Positions 1 through 9,685 of a stretch of DNA of 64,000 nt are shown piece after piece. Source of the DNA: Pseudomonadales bacterium (GTDB lineage Bacteria; Pseudomonadota; Gammaproteobacteria; Pseudomonadales; Pseudohongiellaceae); NCBI GenBank assembly GCA_024234395.1, contig JACKOH010000001.1:577001-641000 (forward strand), in the 5' to 3' direction. The translations under genes and the position numbers were made by a program. A model generated the notes under the pieces. It was not told the DNA's origin. It saw nothing but the letters and a program-made list of their open reading frames with translations, and did no database searches. Every line of letters begins with the position of its first letter. The stretch's first letter is position 1.

Positions 1-1
1 G

Positions 2-673
2 TATTTCTACCTGGGGATGGAAATGCTGAATCGCATGCGACGCGGCTACCTTATGGCCGACACGCCGAACCCGGAGGCGCTGGCCATGGTCGACGTGCAT
101 GAGGCGGACTGGCTGGTACTGTTTAACGAGGGTGACCCCGCAGCCGCCTATCGTCAGGCTTATGCAAGCCTGCGGATGGCGGGAGTCCCTGAGGAGACGC
201 TCGGGGCATTTTTCAGTGTCCCCAGGATCCTGCCGGTCAGGCAGTTTTACCCCAGTGTGGCGCAGGCCATGAAAGCATTTGCCAGTGAAGCCGACGACGC
301 TGACTGCAGAACTGCCTGCCAGGCTACGCTCCGCTTCACGGAATGGTCTTCAACGACTCCCAATGTACAGATGCCGTTGGAGCGTTCGCTACTCCTTGCG
401 CAGCAGTACACCGCTATGAACACAGCGACTGTACAGATCAATCTCAAAAGTGTCGAAACCGTTTCGCAATGGATCCGGGGCCGTCTGGTGAGCCAGAAGA
501 GTGTTACCGATGGATTCGAATGGCTGGCCAGTACCGGACGGGCAAGCCTGGACGCCGATGCCCTGGAAGACCGGCTACATTACCTTAATTTCCGTCCGGT
601 GCTCGATGCGGGCGTGCCGCAGGATTTTAGTGGGCGGTTGGAATACCGCTACTTTCCGCCCGATCGGGACTAA
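2..673 (+). CDS. Hypothetical protein, probably 5'-truncated by the window edge
   Basis: The reading frame is open from the second base of the window, so the true start may lie upstream. ATG codons at 17 and 23 are possible starts, but neither has a convincing ribosome binding site. The visible 223 residues look soluble, with no signal peptide or membrane segment, and end in an aromatic, proline-containing tail. I do not recognise a family. It faces cysE tail to tail across about 150 bp with no clear terminator. Confidence 0.5.
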   Translation, partial: YFYLGMEMLNRMRRGYLMADTPNPEALAMVDVHEADWLVLFNEGDPAAAYRQAYASLRMAGVPEETLGAFFSVPRILPVRQFYPSVAQAMKAFASEADDADCRTACQATLRFTEWSSTTPNVQMPLERSLLLAQQYTAMNTATVQINLKSVETVSQWIRGRLVSQKSVTDGFEWLASTGRASLDADALEDRLHYLNFRPVLDAGVPQDFSGRLEYRYFPPDRD

Positions 674-825
674 GCAGGCTTTTTAAAAGTCTCCGCCAGC
701 ACAAGATAGCTTTAGAATCTGGCTCAGAATGCTCATTTACTGCGTGTAAGCACCGCTGTATCAACGGATTTTGCCTTCCTTTGCGCTTACCTGGGGGGCT
801 TAAAGGGCTGCCAGGCAGAGAGTTT

Positions 826-1632
826 TTATTTACCGGATGCGGGAGCCGTTCGCTCGTCGTTGAGGATGTTCTGATCCATGGTCTGCGACGGCAATTCGGA
901 ACAGGGCTTGCCGACCACCCGTGCGGGTACGCCAACCACCGTGGTATGGGGCGGCACATCATTGAGTACCACGCTGCCGGCGCCGATCTTGGCACCCATG
1001 CCGACCTCTATGTTGCCGAGCACCTTGGCGCCTGCGGAAACCAGTACGCCGGTGCGAATCTTGGGATGCCGGTCTCCCTGTTCATTGCCGGTGCCGCCGA
1101 GTGTGACAGATTGCATGATCGATACATTGTCTTCGATCACCGAGGTTTCACCGATCACAATGCCGGTAGCATGATCGAACATGATTCCCTTGCCCATGAC
1201 GCAGGCCGGGTGAATGTCGACAGTAAAAACTGCCGAGTTGCGGCTTTGAATAAAAAGAGCCAGGTCTCTCCTGTTATTGGTCCAGAGGAAGTGGGCCAGC
1301 CGATGCGCCTGAATGGATTGAAACCCCTTCAGATACAGGATTGCCGGCAGGTAAGAGCTGATTGCTGCGTCCCGGTCATACACGGCACGGATATCGCTGG
1401 CAGCGTAATCGATGATCTCCGGAGACTTTTCGTAAGCGTATTCGAACAGCTCGCGTACCATGATGGCGGGCATCACCTCGTCGGAGATCTTGTTGGCAAG
1501 GATAAAGCTGAGCGCCGACTCCAGGCTGTCATGGTTGAGTATGCAGGAATGTACGTAACTGGCCAGTAATGGTTCACGCTGGATAACCTGGCGGGCTTCC
1601 TCGAGCAGTTGCTCCCACACGTTGTTCGGCAT
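826..1632 (-). CDS. cysE: Serine O-acetyltransferase
   Basis: Transfers acetyl from acetyl-CoA to L-serine, giving O-acetylserine for cysteine synthesis in the cytoplasm. The 268-residue length is typical. The N-terminal helical half (about 1-135) carries the usual SATase DSLESALS-type region. The C-terminal half is a left-handed beta helix built from hexapeptide repeats (about 140-240) with the GVPARVVGKP ending. Asp139 in VDIHP and His154 in FDHATG keep the 15-residue spacing of the catalytic Asp/His pair of the E. coli enzyme. It stands alone; no cysteine synthase gene is adjacent. The call is secure at family level. Confidence 0.95.
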   Translation of the reverse strand: MPNNVWEQLLEEARQVIQREPLLASYVHSCILNHDSLESALSFILANKISDEVMPAIMVRELFEYAYEKSPEIIDYAASDIRAVYDRDAAISSYLPAILYLKGFQSIQAHRLAHFLWTNNRRDLALFIQSRNSAVFTVDIHPACVMGKGIMFDHATGIVIGETSVIEDNVSIMQSVTLGGTGNEQGDRHPKIRTGVLVSAGAKVLGNIEVGMGAKIGAGSVVLNDVPPHTTVVGVPARVVGKPCSELPSQTMDQNILNDERTAPASGK

Positions 1633-1826
1633 ACCTGATTTCCTGAATAATGGAGCTGGCTGGCCAGCAGAACCCTGTCGATATCCGTGACCGGTGTAGT
1701 CAGTAACCGGCTCCGGTTCAACGGCGTGGTATGGTAGCAGTTAACAGATTACAGAACAAAAGCGGTTGGTTGTACCGGCAGCTGTTCTTGGTTCATACTT
1801 CTCATCGAGTGTCGAGGTCTACTGCT

Positions 1827-2759
1827 ATGCGTCTGGGAATGAAAATACAGGGAATCCTGCTGCTAATGCTGCTGGCCGGCAATCTTTGGGCCCAGCAGGC
1901 AGATGAGCATTACCGTAACTGGCTCGAAGTGGCGGCGGCGGATCGCGAATTCTCCCGGGCTGCCACCGAACGGGGCCGCACCGATGCGTTTCTCGACGTA
2001 CTGGCGGAGGGATCGGTACTGTTCCGGGACGGACCGGTGGATGCCCGGTCCCTGTATCAGCGCAATCAGTCGTTATACAGTCTGGATCAGCTGTACTGGA
2101 GAGATCACTATATCGACGTGTCCAGAGCCGGTGATCTCGGCATCACGGTAGGGCCCAACCGCTTTACCGCCATTCAGCCGGGCCAGAACGGTGAGGAAGG
2201 GCAGCAGACTTACAGTTACCTGGTTAATGTGTGGAGAAAAATCGACCAGCGCTGGCAGTTGCTGGCAGATATGGTTGTGACCGTGCCCGGCTTCCTCAGC
2301 ATGGACGTGGAACCGGAATATGACTACACGCTGGCAGTCATGGAGGAAACCGCGCATCCCGCTCTGACCGTGAACAATACCCTGGAAAGCCTGGCTGAGG
2401 CGGACAACACTCTGGGCCTGTCGATTAACTTTCGAGGCGGCCAGCGGGCCATGATCCGCTTCGGCCTGCAGAATCTTCGTGTCTATTTACCAGGGATGGC
2501 GCCGGGAGTCGGCATGGAGGCGGGCAGCGCCGCCTATGGTAAATACCTGGACAGCCGGGTGACCACTATCAACCCTGTGCGGATCGAGCATATGGGAGGC
2601 TTTCTGGCGGATTCGAAGGAACTGGGGGTCACCTATGGAATCATGTCCACCACCAATGAAGGTAACAGTTCAGGATTCCGCACCAATTACCTTAGGGTGT
2701 GGCGCTTCAGTCCTGTCAATGAATGGAAAGTGGCGATGGAGTTCCTGCGCCCGTTCTGA
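1827..2759 (+). CDS. Secreted protein of unknown function, SnoaL/NTF2-like N-terminal half
   Basis: The ATG at 1827 was chosen because it opens directly on a signal peptide (MRLGMKIQ, then a Leu-rich core, then AWAQ-type cleavage near residue 23). An upstream in-frame ATG at 1731 would bury that signal. The mature protein is about 290 residues. The first half has the pattern of an NTF2-fold domain (a DAFLDVLAEGSVLFRDG stretch and a YLVNVWRK-DQRWQLLADM strand pair), and the second half appears to repeat it (TNYLRVWRFS-NEWKVAMEFL). No catalytic residues are evident. It probably acts in the periplasm. The fold call is inference. Confidence 0.6.
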   Translation: MRLGMKIQGILLLMLLAGNLWAQQADEHYRNWLEVAAADREFSRAATERGRTDAFLDVLAEGSVLFRDGPVDARSLYQRNQSLYSLDQLYWRDHYIDVSRAGDLGITVGPNRFTAIQPGQNGEEGQQTYSYLVNVWRKIDQRWQLLADMVVTVPGFLSMDVEPEYDYTLAVMEETAHPALTVNNTLESLAEADNTLGLSINFRGGQRAMIRFGLQNLRVYLPGMAPGVGMEAGSAAYGKYLDSRVTTINPVRIEHMGGFLADSKELGVTYGIMSTTNEGNSSGFRTNYLRVWRFSPVNEWKVAMEFLRPF

Positions 2760-2797
2760 ATCAAATTTCCGGACTTTTCCTCCGGTTCGATAACCGC

Positions 2798-4936
2798 TCA
2801 GGTAACCTGCACCACCTTGATCAGGTTCGCCGTGACTACCCGGGTCGAGAGGCTTCTTAGCCGGCTGATAAACAGCACCAGGACCGCCAGCATACCGGTG
2901 ACCCACAAGGCGGAGAAAAGGGGGTGAGCAGGAAATGTTCCCAATTGGTAAATGCAGGTGGCAGTAATATAAGCCAGGCCGGTACTCCAGCCGAATACCA
3001 GCAGCATCCACCGCCAGCCAGCTTCCTTGTTGATCGCCCCCAGTACCGCCACACACGGTGCGTAAAGCAGTACAAAAACCAGGTAACAGAATGCCGCAAA
3101 CGGGGTGACGAACAGACTGGCCATATTGGTCAAGGTCTGTGTCTCGACGCCCTGTTCGGCCGCCACGGCAGCAGAATCCGACACATCGCCGATCGAGATG
3201 CCCAGTGGATCGGTCAGGGTGTCGCCGATCGCCATCAACTCACTGCCTATGGATCCGAACGCCGCTGCCGCGGCGCCCAGCAGATCGGGTGGGCCGTCGC
3301 CGGCGCCGGCAACTTCCGGTTCACTGTACAGCGCATCCAGCGTTCCGACGATGGCCTCCTTGGCGAACATGCCGGTGAACAGGCCCACCGTAGCCGGCCA
3401 GTTATCCTGTTCGATTCCCAGCGGAGCGAAGGCTGGCGTAATGGATTTTCCGATCACACTGAGTACCGAATTTTCCGTGTCCTCATTACCGAAACTGAAA
3501 TCGGTGCTGATGGAATTCAGGAAGCTGAGTGCCACAACCACCGTGATGATGGTCTTGCCGGCCCGCAGCATGAATCCCCGCAACCGGAACCAGGTGGTGA
3601 TAAGAATATTCCGTGGCACCGGGACGTGATAGGCAGGCATTTCCTGGAACGAGGGTGTCATCTCACCGGTGAAAAGCTGCTTGCGGAATATCCAGCCGGT
3701 AAAAACGGCCAGGCTGATGCCCAGCAGATACAGCAGAAACACCAGGTTCTGGCCGCTTTGCTGGAAAAAGGTCGCAGCAAAAAGGGCATAGACGGTAAGG
3801 CGGGCGCCACAGCTCATGAAGGGCGCCATGGCGATAGTGAGCAATCGATCGCTGTCCCGGCCCAGACTGCGCGATGCCATCACCGCCGGGACATTACAGC
3901 CGAAGCCTACGATCAATGGGACAAAGGCATTGCCGGGCAGGCCGATACCGCCCATCAGGCGGTCGATCACAAAAGCGGCACGTGACAGGTATCCGGAGTC
4001 TTCCAGGATGGAAAGGCACAGGTAAAGAAAAGCGATGACCGGGATAAAGGTGGCTACCAGGGTGATGCCGCCGCCGAGACCCTGCGCAAGCAGGGTGATG
4101 ATCACCTGCGGAGCGTAAATCTGTTCCAGGAGCCAGGTGGTACCATCAACCAGCACAGCGCTGAACAGGATGTCGAAAAAGTCGATGAACACGGCACCCA
4201 GGTTTACTGCCACCGTGAACATCAGATAAATCATCAGTAAAAACACCGGGAATCCGAGCCACCGGTTGATCAATACCGCATCGATCTTCTCGGACAGTGG
4301 GTGCCGGGTGGGGATCATCTCCACCGCACCGCCCACCAGTTGACGGGAACGCCGATAGCGGCGCAGCAATTGCTCCTCGTCGCCGGTCGCAACAGGATCG
4401 GCCAGGGACCGTTTTTTGACCCCTTCCGGGCTGTCGGCGTGGTTTTCCAGCATGACGCGCAGGTGCCGATACAACTCGTCCATGCCGCGTCGGCGCGATG
4501 CCACCAGGGGTACGACGGGCACGCCAAGATTTTCCGCCAGATTGTGGATGTTGATCTGGATGCCCTGCTGATCGGCAACGTCAAGCATATTGAGCACTAC
4601 CAGAACGGGATGGTCCCGTTCCAGCAACTGCTGCGTTAATACCAGGCTTCGTTCCAGATTGGTAGCGTCGACGATATTGATAACCAGATCCACATCGTTC
4701 TGCTGCAGGTAGTTCTGGGCAATTTTTTCGTCGATCCCCTGAGCAGCCTGTTCCAGTGAGTAGATGCCGGGGAGATCCACCAGTTCAATGGCGAACCTGT
4801 CCACATGCAGGGTACCGAATTTTTTCTCCACGGTGACGCCAGGCCAGTTGCCAACCTTCTGGTTGGCCCCGGTCAGCAGGTTGAACAGGGTGGTTTTCCC
4901 GCAGTTCGGATTGCCTATCAGTGCCAGCTTATGCAT
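2798..4936 (-). CDS. feoB: Ferrous iron transporter B, GTPase and permease
   Basis: Inner-membrane Fe(II) transporter of 712 residues. The N-terminal G domain has the P loop GNPNCGKTT at 8-16, the G3 motif DLPG at 54-57 and the G4 motif NMLD at 116-119. A short linker leads to a polytopic membrane domain from about residue 225. That domain contains the Gate-type motifs of the family, including GFGCNVPAVMASRS and SCGARLTVY. It lies 3 bp downstream of feoA, so the two are co-transcribed, probably from the Fur-controlled promoter region near 5290. FeoC was not seen. Confidence 0.96.
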   Translation of the reverse strand: MHKLALIGNPNCGKTTLFNLLTGANQKVGNWPGVTVEKKFGTLHVDRFAIELVDLPGIYSLEQAAQGIDEKIAQNYLQQNDVDLVINIVDATNLERSLVLTQQLLERDHPVLVVLNMLDVADQQGIQINIHNLAENLGVPVVPLVASRRRGMDELYRHLRVMLENHADSPEGVKKRSLADPVATGDEEQLLRRYRRSRQLVGGAVEMIPTRHPLSEKIDAVLINRWLGFPVFLLMIYLMFTVAVNLGAVFIDFFDILFSAVLVDGTTWLLEQIYAPQVIITLLAQGLGGGITLVATFIPVIAFLYLCLSILEDSGYLSRAAFVIDRLMGGIGLPGNAFVPLIVGFGCNVPAVMASRSLGRDSDRLLTIAMAPFMSCGARLTVYALFAATFFQQSGQNLVFLLYLLGISLAVFTGWIFRKQLFTGEMTPSFQEMPAYHVPVPRNILITTWFRLRGFMLRAGKTIITVVVALSFLNSISTDFSFGNEDTENSVLSVIGKSITPAFAPLGIEQDNWPATVGLFTGMFAKEAIVGTLDALYSEPEVAGAGDGPPDLLGAAAAAFGSIGSELMAIGDTLTDPLGISIGDVSDSAAVAAEQGVETQTLTNMASLFVTPFAAFCYLVFVLLYAPCVAVLGAINKEAGWRWMLLVFGWSTGLAYITATCIYQLGTFPAHPLFSALWVTGMLAVLVLFISRLRSLSTRVVTANLIKVVQVT

Positions 4937-4939
4937 CGT

Positions 4940-5176
4940 TCACTGTACCTCGATTGCAATTACTTCAGCCTCGGCCTTGCGAATACTGATATACGATCCG
5001 CCAACCCGGATCTGCATGGGATCCCCCAGTGGGGCGAAGCGCATGACTTTTAACTGGCACCCGGGGATAACGCCCAGGGCATAAAGGCGGCTGCGTAACT
5101 CTGCCGGTTCCGGCCTGATATTCATGACCAGGCAGGAATCGCCGGTCCGGGCCTGTGCTAACGTGGTTGTGCTCAT
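4940..5176 (-). CDS. feoA: Ferrous iron transport protein A
   Basis: Small SH3-like cytoplasmic partner of FeoB, 78 residues. The ATG at 5176 (MSTTTLAQ) was preferred over an upstream in-frame start at 5245, because the extra 23 residues do not belong to the FeoA fold and the shorter form has the usual family length. The characteristic LRSRLYALGVIPGCQLKV and DPMQIRVGGSYISIR segments are present. It is followed after 3 bp by feoB. Divergent from bfd. Confidence 0.92.
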   Translation of the reverse strand: MSTTTLAQARTGDSCLVMNIRPEPAELRSRLYALGVIPGCQLKVMRFAPLGDPMQIRVGGSYISIRKAEAEVIAIEVQ

Positions 5177-5284
5177 GAAGACTCGCGACTTGTTGCAGCT
5201 GAAGTGGGTGCCGGGATTGTCAACACCAATGTCGAGTCCGGACACCGAAATTTACTGTATCAAGGTAACAGAATTTAATGTTGT

Positions 5285-5299
5285 TGACAATCATTCTCA
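5285..5299. promoter_or_regulatory. Fur box between feoA and bfd
   Basis: TGACAATCATTCTCA fits the 7-1-7 Fur consensus TGATAATnATTATCA with two mismatches. It overlaps a TTGACA hexamer at 5284-5289 that could serve as a -35 for bfd. It lies in the feoA/bfd divergent region and could repress both directions when iron is replete. Binding is inferred from the match. Confidence 0.75.
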
Positions 5300-5336
5300 T
5301 TAAGGTTTACACTGCGTTACACAGTGAGGAAACACC

Positions 5337-5525
5337 ATGTACGTTTGCATTTGCCGCCAGATTACAGATCAACAGATTCGCGATGTCTGCCGCGATGGCG
5401 GAGTCAAACTCGCCGATGTCCGGGCCAGACTGGGCGTTGCCAGCGAATGCGGCAAGTGCGGCCAGTATGCCAGGACCATTATCAGCGAGTTCAACAAGCC
5501 TGTGCCTTGCGTTAACGCAAGCTGA
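5337..5525 (+). CDS. bfd: Bacterioferritin-associated ferredoxin
   Basis: A 62-residue [2Fe-2S] protein that reduces bacterioferritin so that stored iron can leave as Fe(II). The four cluster ligands are visible: Cys4 and Cys6 in MYVCIC, and Cys38 and Cys41 in ECGKCG. That is the Bfd arrangement. It sits just downstream of the Fur box and about 190 bp upstream of bfr. This position fits induction in iron starvation, while bfr has its own promoter. Confidence 0.93.
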   Translation: MYVCICRQITDQQIRDVCRDGGVKLADVRARLGVASECGKCGQYARTIISEFNKPVPCVNAS

Positions 5526-5660
5526 TCCCACCTTAAGCTGTCACCAAATCCCTTCAGGATACACCTGAGAGCATTGCCGTCAGGCACCGGCAATTGCTGT
5601 AAATGGGATTGCTTCTTATTTATATTTCTTTTAAATTCAGTTAGTTACATTTTTCCTTCC

Positions 5661-5690
5661 TTGACAAGCGGGGGTTATTACGGCGATAGT
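5661..5690 (+). promoter_or_regulatory. Probable sigma70 promoter of bfr
   Basis: TTGACA at 5661-5666 is a perfect -35. An 18-bp spacer leads to GATAGT at 5685-5690, a fair -10. The ATG of bfr follows at 5717, preceded by a strong AGGAGGAG Shine-Dalgarno at 5706-5713. No Fur box overlaps it, so bfr can be expressed independently of bfd. Confidence 0.5.
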
Positions 5691-5716
5691 CTGTGGATTG
5701 AATACAGGAGGAGTGT

Positions 5717-6181
5717 ATGAAGTCCGACAGCACCGTAATCAAGCACCTTAATAAGGCGCTGGCCAATGAACTGATCGCCATCAACCAGTATTTTCTCCAT
5801 TCTCGGATGTACAAGGACTGGGGGTTGACCAAACTCGGTGACAAGGAATACGACGAGTCAATCGACGAGATGAAGCACGCCGACCAGCTGATCGAGCGGA
5901 TTCTGTTCCTGGAGGGGCTGCCCAACCTGCAGAACCTTGGCAAGCTGCTTATCGGCGAGAATACCCGGGAAATGCTGGAGTGTGACCTGAAGCTGGAAAT
6001 GCTGGCCTGTCCGGACCTGAAGGAAGGCATCGCCTATTGTGAATCGGTCGGAGACTATGTCAGCCGCGATCTGCTGGGTTCGATCCTGGAAAGCGAGGAG
6101 GAGCATATCGACTGGCTCGAAACCCAGCTGGACCTGATCAACCGGGTGGGCCTGGAGAATTACCAGCAATCGATGATGTAG
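5717..6181 (+). CDS. bfr: Bacterioferritin
   Basis: Iron-storage protein that forms a 24-subunit haem-containing shell, 154 residues. All ferroxidase-centre residues occupy the same numbers as in E. coli Bfr: Glu18, Glu51, His54, Glu94, Glu127 and His130. Met52, the axial haem ligand at the subunit interface, is also present. This is therefore a haem-binding, ferroxidase-active type rather than a degenerate partner subunit. Its neighbour bfd supplies electrons for iron release, and feoAB supplies Fe(II). Confidence 0.96.
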   Translation: MKSDSTVIKHLNKALANELIAINQYFLHSRMYKDWGLTKLGDKEYDESIDEMKHADQLIERILFLEGLPNLQNLGKLLIGENTREMLECDLKLEMLACPDLKEGIAYCESVGDYVSRDLLGSILESEEEHIDWLETQLDLINRVGLENYQQSMM

Positions 6182-6316
6182 CGATGCTGCACCGTTAAGT
6201 GTCTTTGCGTGCCGGCCGCAGTTTGCTGTTAAACTGGCCGCTGGATGTATGAGCAGGAGTCTGTGCCGGTACCTAAGTGCACCGGATCAGACTATTCGAG
6301 CGGGTTTAGCGGCTTA

Positions 6317-7291
6317 ATGTACGCGTGTATCGACCTTGGTTCCAACAGTTTCCATTTACTGATTGGAGAATGGATTGATGGCCGGATATCGATCATCGAG
6401 CGCTGCAGCGAAAAAGTGCAGCTCGGCGAGGGAGTGCCTGCCAGCGGTCTGATTTCACCGGCAGCGTTTCAGCGCGGCCTGGATTGCCTGCGGAACTTCG
6501 AAACACTGATGTCACGCCACGGTGTGCTGCGCTACTGGGCGCTTGGCACCAATACCTTCCGCATCGCTGCCAATGCCGATCAGTTCATTCTGGCAGCCGC
6601 CGATATTGGACTGGAAATCTCCATCATCAGTGGTGTGCAGGAAGCAGTTCTGATTTACGCCGGTGTCCAGACCGGTTTGCCGGAAGCCGGGGACAACAGA
6701 CTGATCATCGATATCGGTGGCGGCAGCACCGAGTTGATCGTGGGCAGTGGCGATCAGCGTTTCATTACCCAGAGCCTGCCGATCGGCTGTGTCTCCTGGC
6801 GCGATCGCTTTTTCACCTCCCAGGAAGGAGCCGACCGGGCCCGGTTGGACGCGTCGCTGGCTGAGGCGAGTAACGCCGCCATGGGAATATTTCAATCGGT
6901 GGCTCCCGGAATCAATCACTATGACTGGCTTGAGGCCTATGCGTCGTCGGGGACCGCCAAGATGCTGGCCGCGATCTGTCAGGAGCAGGGTGGTCCGGAA
7001 GGTCAGATAGAACTGAAATCGCTGCAACGGTCGCGGGACCTGTTTCTGGATACCATCGTTTCCGATCGCGAGCTGGCCGGGCTGAAGGACAAGCGGCGCG
7101 ACCTGTTACTGCCCGGCTATGCGATCATGGAGGCATTATTGCGGGCAGTTTCCTGTCCGCTGGTAAGCTTCAGTGCCACTGCGCTGCGGGAGGGGATGCT
7201 GGATTTCATCGTGCGCAGCGGCGAAACCACGCATCTGCTGGATCCTTCCAAGTTGCCGGATGTCAGTGATATCGATTACGCCGATTCGTAA
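6317..7291 (+). CDS. ppx: Exopolyphosphatase / guanosine pentaphosphatase family
   Basis: Ppx/GppA phosphatase of the ASKHA fold. The two phosphate-binding loops are visible: DLGSNSFH near the N terminus and IDIGGGSTELI about 130 residues later. The 324-residue length matches the short forms, which lack the C-terminal HD-like extension. The ATG at 6317 places the first loop at residue 6; an in-frame ATG at 6245 would add 24 unconserved residues. The partner gene is ppk, and the two overlap tail to tail by 16 bp. Ppx is favoured over GppA because of that neighbour; sequence alone does not decide. Confidence 0.85.
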   Translation: MYACIDLGSNSFHLLIGEWIDGRISIIERCSEKVQLGEGVPASGLISPAAFQRGLDCLRNFETLMSRHGVLRYWALGTNTFRIAANADQFILAAADIGLEISIISGVQEAVLIYAGVQTGLPEAGDNRLIIDIGGGSTELIVGSGDQRFITQSLPIGCVSWRDRFFTSQEGADRARLDASLAEASNAAMGIFQSVAPGINHYDWLEAYASSGTAKMLAAICQEQGGPEGQIELKSLQRSRDLFLDTIVSDRELAGLKDKRRDLLLPGYAIMEALLRAVSCPLVSFSATALREGMLDFIVRSGETTHLLDPSKLPDVSDIDYADS

Positions 7292-9471
7292 TTCTGGCTC
7301 AGTTTCTTCAACAGCAGAATCTGCACCGACTCGGATTTGTCGGACTGCTCCGGCACCAGTTTCAGATATTCACCATCCGCCTGCAGCAGCCAACTCTGCA
7401 CCCGGTCTTCCAGGTACATGTCCAGTTCTTCCATGATCCGGGTCGCCAGTTTTTTCCTGAGAATGGGGAAGCACACTTCTATACGGTTAATCAGGTTACG
7501 TTCCATCCAGTCAGCACTGGCGCAGTACACCTGGGGAGAGTTGTTGTGGAAATAATAAACCCGGGAATGTTCCAGGAACCGGCCCACAACCGAGGTTACC
7601 CGGATATTTTCACTGACCCCGGGGACTCCCGGCCGGAGACAGCATACGCCACGCACAATCAGGTCGATTCTGACACCGGCATTGGAAGCCTCGTACAGGG
7701 CCTGAATGATTTCGGGTTCGGTCAGGCCATTGACCTTGGCAATGATGCGCGCCGGTTTGCCCTTCAACGCAAATTCCTTTTCCTGACGAATCATCTTCAG
7801 CAGTGATTTCTTCAGTTTGAATGGTGCATGCAGCAGCGCATCAGGAGAGATTTTCTTACCCATGCCGGTGATCTGCTGAAACACCTTGTGGGTATCGCCG
7901 CACAGGGTCCGGTCGCAGGTCATCAGGCTGTAGTCCGTATAGATCTGGGAATTCTTGCGGTGATAGTTACCGGTGCCAAGGTGCGCATAATACTTGGGGC
8001 TGCCGTTTTCACGCCGGACGATGAGCAGCATCTTGGCGTGGGTCTTATACCCCATCACTCCATAGACCACCACGGCTCCGGCTTCCTGCAGCACACTGGC
8101 GAACTGTATATTCTCTTCCTCGTCGAACCGGGCCCGCAGTTCGATAACGACAGTCACTTCCTTGCCGTTGCGGGCGGCCTCGGCGAGCGCTTCCACCAGC
8201 TCCGAGGATTCGTTAGTGCGATACAGGGTCTGCTTGATGGACAGTACGGCCGGATCGCGTGCCGCCTGTCGAACCCAGTCAATGACTGGAACGAAGGACT
8301 GGAACGGGTGTAACAGCAACTGGTCCTCCTGGGAAACGGCGCTGAATATACAGCTGTCTTCCTCCAGGCAGGCGGGTACACCGGGGGAAAATTTCGGGAA
8401 ACACAGGTGCGGTCGGTCCACCATCCCGCGGATCGTCATCATGCGTTGCAGGTTCACGGGCCCGTCCAGGCGGAACAGTTCCTCGCCGGTCAGGTTGAAT
8501 CGGTCGAGCAGGAAGCCAGTCAGCTCTTCCGGGCATTCGCTGGCCACCTCCAGCTTGGTGGCGGCACCAAACCGGCGGCCAGGCAGTTCACCCTGCAGGG
8601 CAGTGGCTACATCCTCGGTTTCCACGTTGGTCATTTCCAGGTCGGCGTTACGGGTGACCCGGAACTGGTGGCATTCCCTGACCTGCATCCCGGGAAAGAG
8701 TTCGGCAACACTGTCATGAATGATGGAGGACAGGAACACAAAGTTATCACCCTCTGAAATAATCTCGCGAGGTATCTTGATCAGTCTCGGCAGTGAGCGG
8801 GGCGCCGGAACGATGGCCAGGCCACTGTCCCGGCCAAACGCATCCTTGCCTTCCAGCGACAGGATGAAATTGAGGCTTTTGTTAACCAGCCGTGGGAACG
8901 GATGCGCCGGATCCAGCCCCAGCGGACTAATCACCGGCAATACTTCGTTATGGAAATAGTCATTGGCCCAGGATTTCAGCCGCTGATCCCACTCATCCCG
9001 ATTGAGGATGCAGATTCCCTCTGCCCGCAGCGAAGGTAACAGGTCGTCGTTGAGAATCCGATACTGATCTTCCAGCGCGGCCCGCGAAATCCTGTGAATC
9101 TGTTTGAGTACCTGATCCGGATAACGGCCGTCCGGACCCTGTTTCTGGCGGCCTGACTCCAGTTGCTTCTTGAGGCCGGAGACGCGAATTTCGTAAAACT
9201 CATCCAGGTTGGAACTGAAGATCAACAGGAACGTAAGTCGTTCCAGCAGCGGATTGGCCCGGTTCTTGGATTCGGCCAGCACCCGCAGGTTGAACTGTAG
9301 ATGGCTCAGTTCGCGATTATGGTAAAACTCGCTGCTGGCAAGGTCGGGTGGTGGCGCGTTCTGTGGAGCAGTGTCTTCCCCGGTGTCACCCGGGTGGCCT
9401 TCGTTGACGGCCTGCGACAAATCTGCTGTGGGTCGGACGGTTACAGCACGATCCTGGGTTCGGTTACTCAT
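7276..9471 (-). CDS. ppk: Polyphosphate kinase 1
   Basis: Reversibly polymerises the gamma phosphate of ATP into polyphosphate. From the ATG at 9471 it has 731 residues; a GTG at 9531 would add 20. Domain order follows Ppk1: the N domain opens with FYHNRELSHLQFNLRVL, a head domain follows, then two phospholipase-D-like C domains. His478 (KTHAK) and His497 (YAHLGTGNYH) are 19 residues apart, as are the His pair of the E. coli enzyme that includes the phosphorylated one. The ERNLINRIEV segment closes the active site. It faces pstS across a region with a Pho box, which could drive both. Confidence 0.95.
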   Translation of the reverse strand: MSNRTQDRAVTVRPTADLSQAVNEGHPGDTGEDTAPQNAPPPDLASSEFYHNRELSHLQFNLRVLAESKNRANPLLERLTFLLIFSSNLDEFYEIRVSGLKKQLESGRQKQGPDGRYPDQVLKQIHRISRAALEDQYRILNDDLLPSLRAEGICILNRDEWDQRLKSWANDYFHNEVLPVISPLGLDPAHPFPRLVNKSLNFILSLEGKDAFGRDSGLAIVPAPRSLPRLIKIPREIISEGDNFVFLSSIIHDSVAELFPGMQVRECHQFRVTRNADLEMTNVETEDVATALQGELPGRRFGAATKLEVASECPEELTGFLLDRFNLTGEELFRLDGPVNLQRMMTIRGMVDRPHLCFPKFSPGVPACLEEDSCIFSAVSQEDQLLLHPFQSFVPVIDWVRQAARDPAVLSIKQTLYRTNESSELVEALAEAARNGKEVTVVIELRARFDEEENIQFASVLQEAGAVVVYGVMGYKTHAKMLLIVRRENGSPKYYAHLGTGNYHRKNSQIYTDYSLMTCDRTLCGDTHKVFQQITGMGKKISPDALLHAPFKLKKSLLKMIRQEKEFALKGKPARIIAKVNGLTEPEIIQALYEASNAGVRIDLIVRGVCCLRPGVPGVSENIRVTSVVGRFLEHSRVYYFHNNSPQVYCASADWMERNLINRIEVCFPILRKKLATRIMEELDMYLEDRVQSWLLQADGEYLKLVPEQSDKSESVQILLLKKLSQNYESA

Positions 9472-9685
9472 AAGTGTTACTGTAATTGACGGTTTGCGGG
9501 ATTTGGTGCGGCGGCCAGGTTCCGGTGCCACGATACAACCGAATCACCCGGTGATTATTCTGACAGTCCCGGCGTCGAGCTTGCAGTAGCGGGATTTCGT
9601 CGCGACGGAGAAGTCAGCATACCACAGCGTCGGGTAAATTTCGTGGCACGGGTCGAACCTTTGGGAACCGGCAATTGTTACCGGA

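Noticed and set aside
781..1569. 262-codon plus-strand frame opposite cysE
   Set aside because: It mirrors cysE almost completely and has no independent features.
2924..3985. Long plus-strand open frame opposite feoB
   Set aside because: It lies wholly inside feoB, encodes a His/Gln/Arg-rich sequence with no recognised motif and no ribosome binding site; it is a G/C-driven antisense shadow.
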